The translations under genes and the position numbers were made by a program. From the NCBI GenBank assembly GCA_013396755.1, contig VWZF01005181.1, positions 713,257-777,256 of the forward strand: 64,000 nucleotides of DNA, written 5' to 3'. Source of the stretch: Sclerurus mexicanus (Eukaryota > Chordata > Aves > Passeriformes > Furnariidae). This document shows, one piece after another, positions 1 through 11,357 of the stretch. The notes beneath the pieces were generated by a model that saw only the letters and a list, made by a program, of their open reading frames with translations, did not search any database and had not been told where the DNA came from. Position 1 is the stretch's first letter. Every line of letters begins with the position of its first letter.

Positions 1-3000
1 CAGCAACAGTCTGTTGACAGAATTCAACAAAATAATTATGTGTCGGATAAGTAGTTCTTTTCTTTTGTTGCCTTTGAGTGAGACACTTTAATAGAATTTC
101 GTCTTGTGCTCTTACTTGGTGGGCAGAAGCTCACTAACTTCTGTAGGTTGGTTGCTGCTAAATATGGTTTAGCAATGACCATTTTATTACTATCCTTTTA
201 AATTTAAAACATTCTCAGTCTCTTCAGGTACTCTTCTTGCAACATAGCTTTTTTCCCCGCGAATAATTTTCATTGCTACTGTCTGATTCTTGTCTCATTC
301 TGCTCTGAATCTGTAAGTTTCTCTTACATGCTCTTGCCAACCACCAGACTATCACTGCTTCTTTAATACAAACTTTGGCATCAAAGGAGCATTGTTTTCT
401 GAGGTCCCAGTTTGATAACAGATTTCCTTCTCTGAGCACATTTGTCTTTTGGACTGTTCAAATGTCCACCAAACATGGTGGATTCTTCATTGTTTGGTGG
501 AACGGATGTGTACGTGTGCAGGGAGTCCATTTAACATCTACAGTATGGTAACGTGAGTGTTTTGATCATTATTGCCCTGGATCTGATAGAAGCTGAGCGG
601 CCAGAGGTGGAGTGCTTTTTATCAGTTCATAGGGTCTTGCAGTCTTTGCTCTGCCTTTCCATCACACCTTTGGCCATTCTGGTGCCTAACACCTGCCTGG
701 TACCTTTTTTCTTATACTGCCTCTGAAGTTCTCACCTGGAAACCTCCCTTTCCCTCTATCTGCTCACAGTGCTCAGATTGTGTTGGTTTGCAGTCAGAAC
801 ATTTTGGGAGTTTGTGTAGAGGGAAACTAATAGTGCTTGCAGTAGAGGAATATATACCCCAAGAGAAGATGTGCTTACACCATGTCTCATGGGCAGATAG
901 TAGCTTGAGCTGCTCCTCTTCAGCTGCCCACATTCTGTGTGGAGCCAAACCAGAAGCCCCATATCCATCGTTAGCATTGTGTTGAGCTCAAGCTAATAAG
1001 CTCGGTCTCTTGGCAGGATGTGTTAGATCAGGCTTACTGCTGTGCTAATTGTGCTTACACAGCTTCCAGTTTGGAGCTGGCTCATTTACAGCTGGCTTGG
1101 ATGGTGGCCAAGAAGGCTCGCCTCTGCCTGCAGTGTGCCATGTAGACATACACACATGCAGCACTTGAACGTGTCTGTCAATAGCAGGAAATTATATTTG
1201 GAGGGAGGGGAAAATCTTTGGCCTGGCTGCAAGCATAAACAAGGACAATATTAATGAATGAGGAAGTAGGTAACAGTTCTAATAAGGAGAAGGTTTGATT
1301 ATTCCAAATTTAGACTCACTACCGTAAGTTGTTTTCAGCCCCTGTGTTTTACCCTATCTTGTTCCTCATTTACCACACTTTCAGTGGTGTTGGGTTTTTT
1401 CACAGTATGCCTTGGGAACATTTCCTAGGTTTAAGAAACTTCATTGTAGAAGTGAGCAGCCTGGTATTTCAACTGGGAAACAGAAACTAATCTAAACGCA
1501 ATGTTAGTGGCAAACCTGGGCAAAATTTCAGAGTAGAGAAACTTGCTTTTATGATTAGGCCATCCACTGTCTTCTGTCTTCCGTTACTTCATCTATTAAC
1601 AAGTTACTTTGTTCGTTGACTATAATACAGTGTCAAGGGCTGGCCCATCTTAGTGCTGAAGTGCTGTAGTTTCCTAAAGATACAGGATACTCACTAGTAA
1701 CAGGACTTATACAGGAAGAAGAAACCCAGAGCTGTAAAAAGTTCGAGTTTGTTTATTTAGGTTTGAAAAACTAGTGTTCAGAATTACTTGAAAGCCACAT
1801 CCTCAACTGGCATAGGTCAGTTTCAGCAGTTACCAGGAGTTGTATTATTTACATCAGCAAGAATTCGTCCCCTCAATTATTAAGAAATCTTCTGTCTGTG
1901 GAGGAGATGGTGGTGGGTGGGAACATATGAATGTGTATGTATATAAATATGGAGAAAACTGGGCTAGTCTGTTCCTATATTACGAAATAATAAAATGGTG
2001 AATCAGCCACATCCCTATGAGCCCTCTCAGTATTTTAGTCCATTTTTCTCAAATTATTTTTTTAGTCACAAACATCAATGCATTGCTGCATTAACTTGCT
2101 TGACAGTTTAGAGGCCGCTTCTTGTTTTGAGCAGGACTCAAAGAGAGGGTAACAACCTTCTAGTTCTAAAATCACTGTTATTAAAACAACCAGGGGGATT
2201 TATCTCTACAAAGGCAGAGCTGAATAATGATTTAGCTCCCAGAATTAATTTGAAATTTCAGCAGCACTAAGTAATATTTTAGTGGCAGTATAATCCTGTA
2301 CATTACATGTTAAGTCTGCAGACTGCACTGCCAGAGGAAGAACCCTGCAGTATTTAAATGACACTGTAACACCACGGTATTATATTCAGGTCATTAGGGG
2401 GCATTTTACAGGATTGAAGTTATCTGGCAGAATGTCAAGGGTGAATCATATAATCTCTGTGTCTTTTCCTCTGCAAATATGTAGATTAGAGGTTTAAAAA
2501 AAAAAATTACACCTACTTCACCAGTGTTCCTTCTCTGTCTCCGCCCATTGTATCACCTGTGCGCCACTTGCATGGTCAACAAACACTGAGAGGGGAAGTG
2601 AAGGGAAGGGGAGTAATATAGATGGCTCAAATAGCAGATAATGTAAGTAGAGAAAGTGTACTGAGGGTTGGGGTTTTTTTGTGTATGAATCAGAGCAACT
2701 GATAGATAAGCACAAACCCAAGTGTTTGGCTTTTATGACAGGTGTCAGTGGGTGTCCAGAATGTTGGAAAATGCTGAGTCCCAAGCTGAGTGTTTTCCAG
2801 AGCAGATCCCTAATGCTAACCTTATGAAGAGGCAGGGGCACTCCTGCAATTCAGTGTACCATAGGAGATGGATGCCTCTCTCCCCTTTGTGCCTTAGAAA
2901 TTCCTTCTAAATTCATGTGTGTGGCCCATCATAATGATTTTGATACCTCTTTTCAAATGTACTCATCGTTCAGACAGCTCTGGTTGAATTTAGAGAGAGA

Positions 3001-6000
3001 TATTAGGCTGTGAAAAGCATGTGTTCTCAGCAGCTCATTGCTGCCTCTGGCAGAAGTTGCTGCCATTCGAATCTGCTAGCTAGGTAGTTCACATGATTAT
3101 TCTGTGCACCATTAGAGACAAACTGAGCTGGCCTAGTTTAAACATGTAAATAGTAGCTTTGGATCATTCTTTCGGCAAGAAATATATAATCACTACAAAA
3201 GTAGCCTAGCTGGCTGATAGACAGCAAATTTCACCACGTGAGTCTTCCCTTCTCTTTGGGGTGATGTGAATATTTATTAAAAACAAAACCAATAATAATA
3301 AAAAGGGATCACTGAAGGTAAGTGGAATTAAAATAATATCTAACTTTCAGTGGTGGGAATGGCAACGGTGACATGCTGGTTGGTCAGGAGTTGGTAATTT
3401 TTCAACCAATGAAGTGACCATCATACAAACAGGACACATGTCTGTGATCTTTCTGTGATCATAAGTGTCACAGGGGGAACCCCAACAGCAGTTGGCTTAT
3501 TTGAAGAGTTTGCTTTCCTCTAGTCTAGGATGTGGGCCAGTTGGTCATAGGGTGATACCTGCTTGCTTCTTGCTGCACTCCATGTAAAGTGAATTCTTAG
3601 AAAACTTTTAGGGGCAAGAGGTGTGTTTGTCTATTGCATACCAGTGCTTGAAAGGAGTTCTGAGGATACTGGAAATTATTTTTGAAGGTCTTTCCAAAAA
3701 TAACATTAATATCTTACTAGGGAATGGTGCAAGACTCGTAGAAGAGCGTTGGCTATGCGAATAGGAGAATTTTCTTACTTGGCAGACCTGCTGCTGTAGG
3801 AGCCTGTGGGGGCAAATCAGCAGGTTAAATACACCTATGGACAATGGGTCCATGAACATACCCAAAGGGAAACTTGTGTTCCTACTGACATCTGACTGTG
3901 GGTCCTGGGGAGTAAAGGCAATAAACTAGGGACAATAGCTGGGCTCACGTATCCTGCCTACATAGTATCTTACTGCTCAGATACTGAGATAGATGACTGC
4001 ATTAACCCAGTATAGCATATCTTCTGTTCCTACAGCTTTCATTTATATAACAATACTCCAAATATTATTCATGCTATATTTTAAGTTACTTCAATACCCC
4101 TGCCTCTGCTTCCTCAGGTTTTGTTGGTTGGTTGGTTTTTGGTTTTTTTTTTAGCATGAGAAAAGAATAAACTGAGAAAAAACTAAACCTTTTTTTTTCA
4201 TATATATAGCCTACTTTCACAGAGGATAAGGTTTCAGATGAGATTTTGAGGACTGTTCTCTCTTGATCTTGGTGTTGCTTTAGTTGTCACCAGCTTTTGT
4301 TTTTAAATGTGCAACAGGAAGCCAGTTCTGTCCCACTATTTCAATTGGGTGTTTTTTCAAGCTAAAGGCAGTGGGCTTTCCTGAAAAATGTCCACAGACA
4401 AAGAACTCTCCAGAGTGTGTCTCTACTGATCTGTGCAGTTAGCAATTACTGCTATGAGCTGTCATTTTACAGTAAAAATAGAAAATGTAAAATATTGATT
4501 ACATATACAAGTACATTACAAGTACAAGAAATGTACATCTGTGTACTAGCTCTCCAGAAGCTTGTAGATAAAAATAAATTTGTCACATTTTTCCTTCTAA
4601 TGTGGCACAACAAGTAATAGTTTTGTTCTTGAGGAAGTATGTATGAACCCATAAGGCTATGAACTTGTGAAGAATGTTTTATTCCAGCTATTTTGTTAAA
4701 TGAAGTAACAGTGCAAATTTTCTGGGACTTCGTTCGTAAGTAAGGGATGTATGCTTGTTGTCACGATGCAGCAGTGAGCAATGCCATCAAGTTCAGGATG
4801 GGAGAGATCTTTTTTGTTTATCAAATGTACACTGTATACCTGCAGTCTGTGTGTATTAGAAATACGCAGTGGCCTGATAGTTATGTTGCTATGCCACTTG
4901 TACAGCCTTTTCAATGTATTTGCTGACACTGCAACACTTTTTGCACTAAGTTTTAGATAATTCAGCATCTGCTTTTCTCAGTTGAAATATTCGTGCTGCT
5001 CTCACTGGTGGTGCGCAGCTAAAGCCTGTTTTCCTTCCAGCTCACTGAAGGCAAACATCTGGAGTACAGTCTTCACTGTCCTTGGCCATTGCATCTGTTG
5101 TGACTTCTTTTGATTGCTATCAGTTTAAAGCATTGCCAGCTGTGGTTTTGATCCAGAAACTTGCCAAACCAACCTGTGCCTCTAGCTGCTTATAAGGACT
5201 AGTCAGGAAAATGGAGATTGTAGGACAATCTGCATTATCCCATGAGATGATGTGTATGTAATATGCTCTGAATAATTGCACAGTAATTGCCCAGCAAATT
5301 ATGATGCTCCTCAATAGGGAACCTCAATAATAGGTCTGGCAAAACCAGAACTTTTTAATAGCCATTGTCAAAGTGCTCTTAAGTATTAGCAGTGTTTATT
5401 TAAAGTTGAACTGATATCAGGTTCACTTTTGATTTCTTTGTAGAGTGAAAATTCTTTGCTCAGAATGAATCTTAATGATGAATTGAAGATATTTTTTAAA
5501 TGGGGTTTGCGGTGGAGTTTCATTTCAGTGTTTATTTCCTTCATTCACAGTGTGGTGGAGGGTTGTAGATATTAGTCTCAAATTATGTCTTCTTAAAGAT
5601 TTTGAGTAACAATTAACTACCTGATTCTTTGACATTTTGGGTTCATACATGAAATCAGGAAGTTGACTGAATTTGCTCATTTTGTTGCAAAAAGGTAGCT
5701 GGGTTTCTGCAAACAGTTTAGTGGATTGGATTCAGTTTTGATAGTGGTCAAGAATATACTTGTGATAACATCCAACATTTTTGGGAAGGTTTTGCCTTTT
5801 TTTTCCTGTAGCTAATAAATTTATTTTTTTGGATGTGAGTACACTCAAACCCAATTTACTGCTTGTGATGTGAATGTACTATGCACGCAAGCTACCAGAA
5901 TATTTGTAGCTGTAATGCTCTCTGATGGAGATGCTGGACTTTGCAGCATGTCTGCTTTCTTACTTTTGTAAGCTTGAAGTGCATTCTTTTTTGGATAGTG

Positions 6001-7564
6001 TGCGTGCACACCTACACACTCAAATCATGTTATCAGCCTGAAGCTTCAGGCTAAATGTTTGAGCCCAGATGTCATATTTGTCATGCCCTTTGTATGAAAT
6101 GTGAAGTAATTGCTCAAGTGTAGAAGCTGTATGTATGTTTATGAAATGGGAAGTACAGGCAGAGTCTGTGATTTCAGGTGTCTTATGAAAATGTATGGGT
6201 GGTAAGGCCATGCATCTTCAAAACAAACTTTTCATTTTCTTGAAATTTAGACTATTCAGACTTTAAAAGTGGTGTGAATGACAGAATACCTTAAATACCT
6301 CCATATGTGTTTATATTTAGTAGGTGTAAAACCACTTACACCGAGGTAACTTACTGCAAAGGAGAAACATCTGCTGAATTAATTCTTATTAAGTAGGTGG
6401 CTGTTTTAACTTTTTATGTTGTGAGGCTTCCTAGTCAAGAGGGGAAGAAACAGGTAATCCTTTAAATAAATTAAACAATTGAATTGTGGGTACATAAATG
6501 TGTGACAAAGAGGTGATAGAAGGAAAGAAAAAAGTGGTCATATACAAAGAATAGTGGATGGTCCTTACCTCTCCATCATGACCCCAAACGCTATAAAAAT
6601 CAAAGGCTTCATTCTTACTGGAGAGACGGAAAGAAGGTCGAGTTCAAAAATAGCTTTGGGTCAAAAAGGAGGGAGGAGAGAGAGACACGGTATAGTCAGT
6701 AAGATGAGTAACTTCAGATAATGTTTGAGTGTCTGTGATGTAATTTAGAGAACTGCTGCTTAGGGAGAGGCCTCCCTCAGCTTATATTTTCATAGAGACA
6801 CGTGATATCACTACCAGAAATGTGCCTCTCCGGGTGCAGGTTGTCATTATACCCTATTTGCTAGTTTCTATTGATTCTTCTTTTCCATGTGCGCAATGCT
6901 GGGACTTCTAAGGTCACATGTCTTGGTTGTCTTGTGGCAGTGTGCCAAGCCATTCTATAAATCCTTCCTCATGAATTATGGAGAAAAAAATCTGTCATAG
7001 ACTTTTAGGAGGATAGTGAAGGCTCTTGTGTAATTTAACCCTTGTTCTTGTCCTCAGCTGTGTCTTCTCTTACACAGCTTTAAATTGACATGAATGCTGA
7101 ATATATGTTCTAGTCTTTATCATCACTGTATCACCTTGAAGTCACGACTGAACTTTTCCTTGTAATGTACGGATACAAGAGATCTGAAGTCAAAATACAT
7201 TTTTCTAAGAGAAAATGGTGTTTTGACTAAAAGTTTTAGTTTGAAAATATGACTATCTCAGTATTACCGTGAAATTTCTTTGAAACTTAACAATTTCCTT
7301 GTCCTAGGAATAAAAGCTGGGTAAGAGCCTGGGTAACTTGTAAGAAATACTTATCCTAGAGTGAAATGTCAGTGTGGGAGCTCTTGGGACTAGTTGTTAT
7401 GTAAGGATTTGTATTTTTTTATTTTGATAGAACATGAACAGCTAGGAAATATCTATTTCCAGCTGTACCTTACTATCACACTGTTCAACTCTGATCTGCA
7501 AAGACCCTAGTGGGAGTAAAAGAGTAATTTGATTTCTAGACCATTATTTTTGCCTCCCTCAGCT
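1..7564. other. Non-coding stretch, probably ZMIZ1 5' intron or upstream flank
   Basis: No exon, RNA gene or interspersed repeat is recognisable here on either strand. Open frames are all short (107 codons at most) and resemble no family I know. The sequence is AT-leaning and single-copy in appearance, with short homopolymer runs such as the A-run near 2494-2506 and a G/T-rich tract near 4118-4153. Its assignment to ZMIZ1 is an inference from lying upstream, on the same strand, of the ZMIZ1 start-codon exon at 62355; the transcription start of the gene is not located, so it could equally be intergenic. Confidence 0.6.
4118..4153. repeat. G/T-rich low-complexity tract
   Basis: The + strand shows repeated GGTT units followed by a run of T ending in TTAG. 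It resembles a polypyrimidine tract but no exon is recognisable after it. Similar G/T tracts recur at 10081-10110, 15338-15384 and 43110-43184. Confidence 0.7.
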
Positions 7565-7655
7565 CTGCCTGCCAGAAAGAACGCTAGTGCAGTAGCACCA
7601 AGTCTATTTGGAGGTCAGTAACTAGCAGTGTACCCTAGGGTTCAATACTGGCTCT
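7565..7655 (+). mobile_element. CR1 LINE, 5' fragment of the interrupted + strand copy
   Basis: Read on the + strand from about 7592, the sequence translates as STKSIWRSVTSSVP, a stop, then GSILA. This matches the reverse transcriptase segment of avian CR1 that reads roughly TSTWRPVTSGVPQGSVLGP; the stop replaces the Gln codon. Similarity fades upstream of about 7565, where the copy appears to be 5'-truncated or too diverged to follow. The frame breaks abruptly at 7655, where a CR1 in the opposite orientation begins, and the missing continuation (LFNIFIND-like) appears at 8502. This piece and 8501-9215 are therefore two halves of one old, dead insertion. The left boundary is approximate. Confidence 0.75.
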
Positions 7656-8500
7656 AATCACAGAATCACAGACTATGCTGAGGTGGAAGGGACACACAAG
7701 GATCATTGAGTCCAGCTCAGCTCTTAGCCCTGCACAGGACCGTCCCCAAGAGTCACACCCTGTGCCTGAGAGTATCCTGCAAACGCTTCTTGAACTCTGG
7801 AAGCCTTGGTGCTGTGACCACTTCCCTGGGGAACCTGTTCCAGTGACCAACCACTGTCTGGGTGAAGAACCTTTTCCTAATATCCAGATTATACCTCTCC
7901 TGACACAACTTCAGACTGTTCCCTCAGATCCTGTCACTGTTTACCACAAAGAAGAGATCAGTGCCTGCCCCTCCTCTTCCCCTCACGAGGAAGTTGTAAA
8001 TGCAATGACGTCTCCTCTTCTCCAGGCTGAACACACCAAGTGCCCTCAGCCTCTCCTCATATGGCTTCCCCTCAAGGCCTTTCACCATCTTCATTTCCCT
8101 CCTTTGGACACTCTCTAATGGCTTATTATTTTTCTTGTATTGTGGTGCCCAAAACTGCATACAATATTCCAGGTGAGGCCACCCCAGTGCAGAGCAGAGC
8201 AGGACAATCCCCTCCCTCGCCTGACTGGCGATGCTCTGCCTGATGCTCCCCAGGACAGGGTGGCCCTCCTGGCTGCCAGGGCACTGCTGACTCATGTTCA
8301 ACTTGCTCTCGACCAGGACCCCCAGGTCCCTTTCCTAGCACTGCTTTCCAGCATCTCATTCCCCAGTCTGTACAAACATCCAGAGTTGCTGCATCCCAGG
8401 TGCAGAATCCAGCACTTTATCTTGTTGAACTTCATATGGTTGGTGATTGCCCAGTCCTTTAATTTGTCAAGTCTCTCTGCAGGGGTCTCCGTGCCTTCAA
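7656..8500 (-). mobile_element. CR1 LINE, 5'-truncated, inserted into an older CR1
   Basis: On the - strand this is the C-terminal part of the CR1 reverse transcriptase plus the 3' UTR. Recognisable stretches include ERLDKLKDWAITNHMKFNKI (near 8400-8490), PHLEYCMQFWAPQYKK (near 8150-8200) and YEERLRALGVFSLEKRR (near 8030-8080), separated by frame disruptions. After the coding part comes a typical CR1 tail with the 'ggttccccaggga' type segment. The element ends in tandem TGTGATT octamer-like units, read on + as AATCACAG AATCACAG from 7657, which is the diagnostic CR1 3' end. It is about 845 bases long, severely 5'-truncated like most avian CR1 copies, and cannot be active. Its intact 3' terminus and its position inside another CR1 show that it is the younger of the two. 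Confidence 0.92.
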
Positions 8501-9215
8501 GCTGTTCAGCATCAACATTAGTCATCTTTGTGAAGGAGTAGAGTGTATGCTCAGCAAGCTTACAGATGACACAAGCTGGAAGGAATGATGTTAACACTAT
8601 AGGGTCATGCTGCTGTCTGGAACGACCTGGACACTCTGGGCTGACAGGAACCTCACAAAGTTTTTCACCTGGGTAGAGGAATAGCCCCAGAGTCCAGTAT
8701 TTGCTGGGAAAGCAGCTTTGCACAAACGAACTTGAGCATCCTAGTGGACCCCAAGTTAAAAATGAGTTGACAATGTGGCCTTGCTGCGAAGAAGAACAAT
8801 GATATCCCAGACTGAATCAGGCATAGCATTGTCAGCAGGTTGTGATATTTCCCCTCCCTTCAGCAGTGGTGAGATCACACTTGGAATAATGTCTCCAGTG
8901 CTGGGCTTCTCAGTACAGGTAAGACATGCATATACGTATAGGGTCCAGCAAAGGGCCACGAAGATGCTGAAGGGGCTGGAGCATGTCACATATCAGGAAA
9001 GGCTGAGGGAGCTGGAACTGTTAGGCTTGGAGAGGAGGAGGCTCCAGTGGGATCTCGTACATGTGTTAAAAATACATGAAGGGAGGGTGCAAAGAATATG
9101 GAGACAGGCTCATTTAGTGGTGCCCAGTGACAGGACAAGAGGCAGCAGGCAGAAACATCACCCATTCTGCTGTTCTATCACTCTGGCTGTGTTTTCGGTG
9201 AGGTGGTTTCTCAGG
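8501..9215 (+). mobile_element. CR1 LINE, 3' portion of the interrupted + strand copy
   Basis: From 8502 the + strand reads LFSINISHLCEGVECMLSKL followed by TDD, the reverse transcriptase active-site region; the usual F/Y-x-D-D motif is here LTDD, with the Asp pair at 8565-8570. Frame shifts and stops follow. Later recognisable parts are VQQRATKMLKGLEH and YQERLRELELLGLERRR (about 8945-9040) and VPSDRTRGS (about 9120-9145). Similarity stops near 9215. The distal coding end, 3' UTR and terminal octamers are missing, so this copy is truncated at its 3' side too. It continues the fragment at 7565-7655. The right end is approximate. Confidence 0.88.
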
Positions 9216-10080
9216 CTCCAGGACTTAGGGTGAAGTAAACACTGATTTTTCTGTTAGCTAGGTATGGCTTTTAGTGAACTTGGGCTTCATAGTTTTGAAG
9301 ATGACCAGAGAATGAAATCTGAGGGAAATTGCATAGTGAGCATCATGAGACCAGTGTCGTTGCTGCAAGATAAAGTAGCTCTGTAGGTAGTGTGGCCTAA
9401 AGAGTGGGGACTGGGGGATAAGTTGTGAAGCGTTTCTAGCAGCAGAAAGGTTTAATGTTGCTGAGAGTTCTTTCCTATATGCATTAAAAATCAAAGTGGT
9501 CGTGGATTTAATCTCAGATGCATGTACAAGTACTTTTTACTCAATACTCTCTGGATTTAGAAACAATATAGGCTCTAATATGCCAAGGAGGAAGGATTTT
9601 TTTTTTTCCAAAAACATTTTTTAACAGGTTGAGTCCCTGCTAATCTTAGCAGCTGATACCTGTAGTTAGTTTTTGAGAAAGTGTCTTCTGCAGGTGTCTC
9701 AATATTTTAGCTACAGTTTTCAAAAAGATTTTAAAAAATGTAAGGCATAATGCTATCAAATGAGATAAGAGTCTGAAAACCCCCACTCAATAAACTGATA
9801 TGTTCTTCAGGAAATTGATGATATATCAAAAGCTGTTTCTTCAGATAGCAATCACTGACTTAGCTTCCCAAAATGAATGTGAAATTCCAACATGGAGTTG
9901 GAAGCTTATAATGGTGCTGGTTTTGTATACAGAGCTCTGGGCTTATCTTGAAAGGGTTCTGACACACAATAAAACCAATGAAAACTCTCTCAGACAGCAT
10001 ACTTTTTTCTGACCTTAAATATTTCTTTGTTTGTATGTATGACATCAATTCAAAGATGATTCCATATTTTCTTTATTTAG

Positions 10081-10110
10081 GTTTGGTTTTGGTTTTTTGT
10101 TTTTTTTTTA
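10081..10110. repeat. G/T-rich low-complexity tract
   Basis: GGTTTT units are followed by a run of T on the + strand. No adjoining mobile element is recognisable. Confidence 0.7.
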
Positions 10111-11329
10111 TGACCTCCAATTAAAAGATAAGCATATTCTCTCCTACAGGAGTAAAACTATGAATTTATGTCTATCTAATTAGTCTTTCTGAAAAAGGCA
10201 TAGAAAGATACGTCTGTCATGGCGGCAGTGGTGTTTTGTTTGTTTTTTGTTTTGTAATAGGTGAATGTTTTCTTCAAATCTGTTTTGTGGCTAAACTGAC
10301 GGTCTTTGCTACTGCTGTGAAAATGAAGCAGCATCCTCTGGACCAACTAGTACCTTGCATTGAGGTCTGATGGTAGAATGAACAGCAAGACACACATGCC
10401 TGACCCTTATAGGTTTTGTGGATAACAGGTTGTCTTTCTTGAAAATGAGCATTCATAAGATTTCTTCTGTTTAAACTGGAAGTCACTGTTTTAAAGGGTG
10501 CTCTTCACTCACGGGGAGGGAGGCACGTTGCTGTCCTTCTCAGTGGGGCACCAGAACCCCAGAGGTCAGTCTGAACCCAGGAGATCCACCAGGAAACATG
10601 AAAGCTGTGGGGTGAAGTTCATGTTTTCAGTTGTGGGCAGATGTTTTTTGGCCAGTCCATGTATTTGTGTCTTTCAACCCTGTTAAGATGAGCTTTTTTA
10701 TTTAGAATGCTGCATAGCATAGATGGGCATTGCTTGCCTGCACCGAGTCACTGCTTAGGTGACCAAATACAGAAGTGAGCTGATTTTTTCAGTGAGCAGT
10801 TTTTTCACAAATGGGTGTAATTCTCACTAGTTTCACTTTCAAATCTTTCTAAAAATAAGTGATCTTTAGTGTTTGCACATGTTTTCTTAGAGTCATTGTT
10901 TATCTTCATGATTGCGTGTGTGAGAAAGGATTTGATTATCCCTGTTTTACAGGAGACAGACGGGGCATGAATTGACTTGTAGACTGTGCCTGTGCTGTGG
11001 TAGAGTGCTCTGTAGAATGACACTGTCGTAAAGCTTTTCAAAAGCTGCAAGGAAGGGTGTTGCTTATTGTGCTACACTTTATTTTTAGAGGATTCAGGAT
11101 CAAACTGCTGCAATCACTGGAAGCAGTGTTGCCTTTTCTCACACTTTGTGAATTCTTTAAAAGTCCTTATCAAAAATTGTTAGTGTTTTCAAGACTCGTA
11201 ATGGTTTAAGAGACTTGTGTCTACTGAAGGAAGCCCAAACCAGCTCAATTGTTTCTTTTGAGGGCAAGGTGCAGTGTGTTGTTTATGCAGCCAGCCTTGG
11301 CAATGCTTTCCCCTCCCCAACTTCTTTGT

Positions 11330-11357
11330 CCCCCTTCTTCCCTTCCCCCGCCTCCCC
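11330..11357 (-). other. G-quadruplex-type sequence (- strand)
   Basis: The + strand has C-runs of 5, 3, 5 and 4 bases at 11330-11334, 11340-11342, 11345-11349 and 11354-11357. On the - strand these are four G-runs with loops of 4, 2 and 5 bases, which satisfies the usual G3+N1-7 rule. Folding in vivo is not shown by sequence. Confidence 0.6.

Noticed and set aside
7675..9233. Several open frames of 65-152 codons near the repeats
   Set aside because: They are sense or antisense readings of the two CR1 elements, not host genes.
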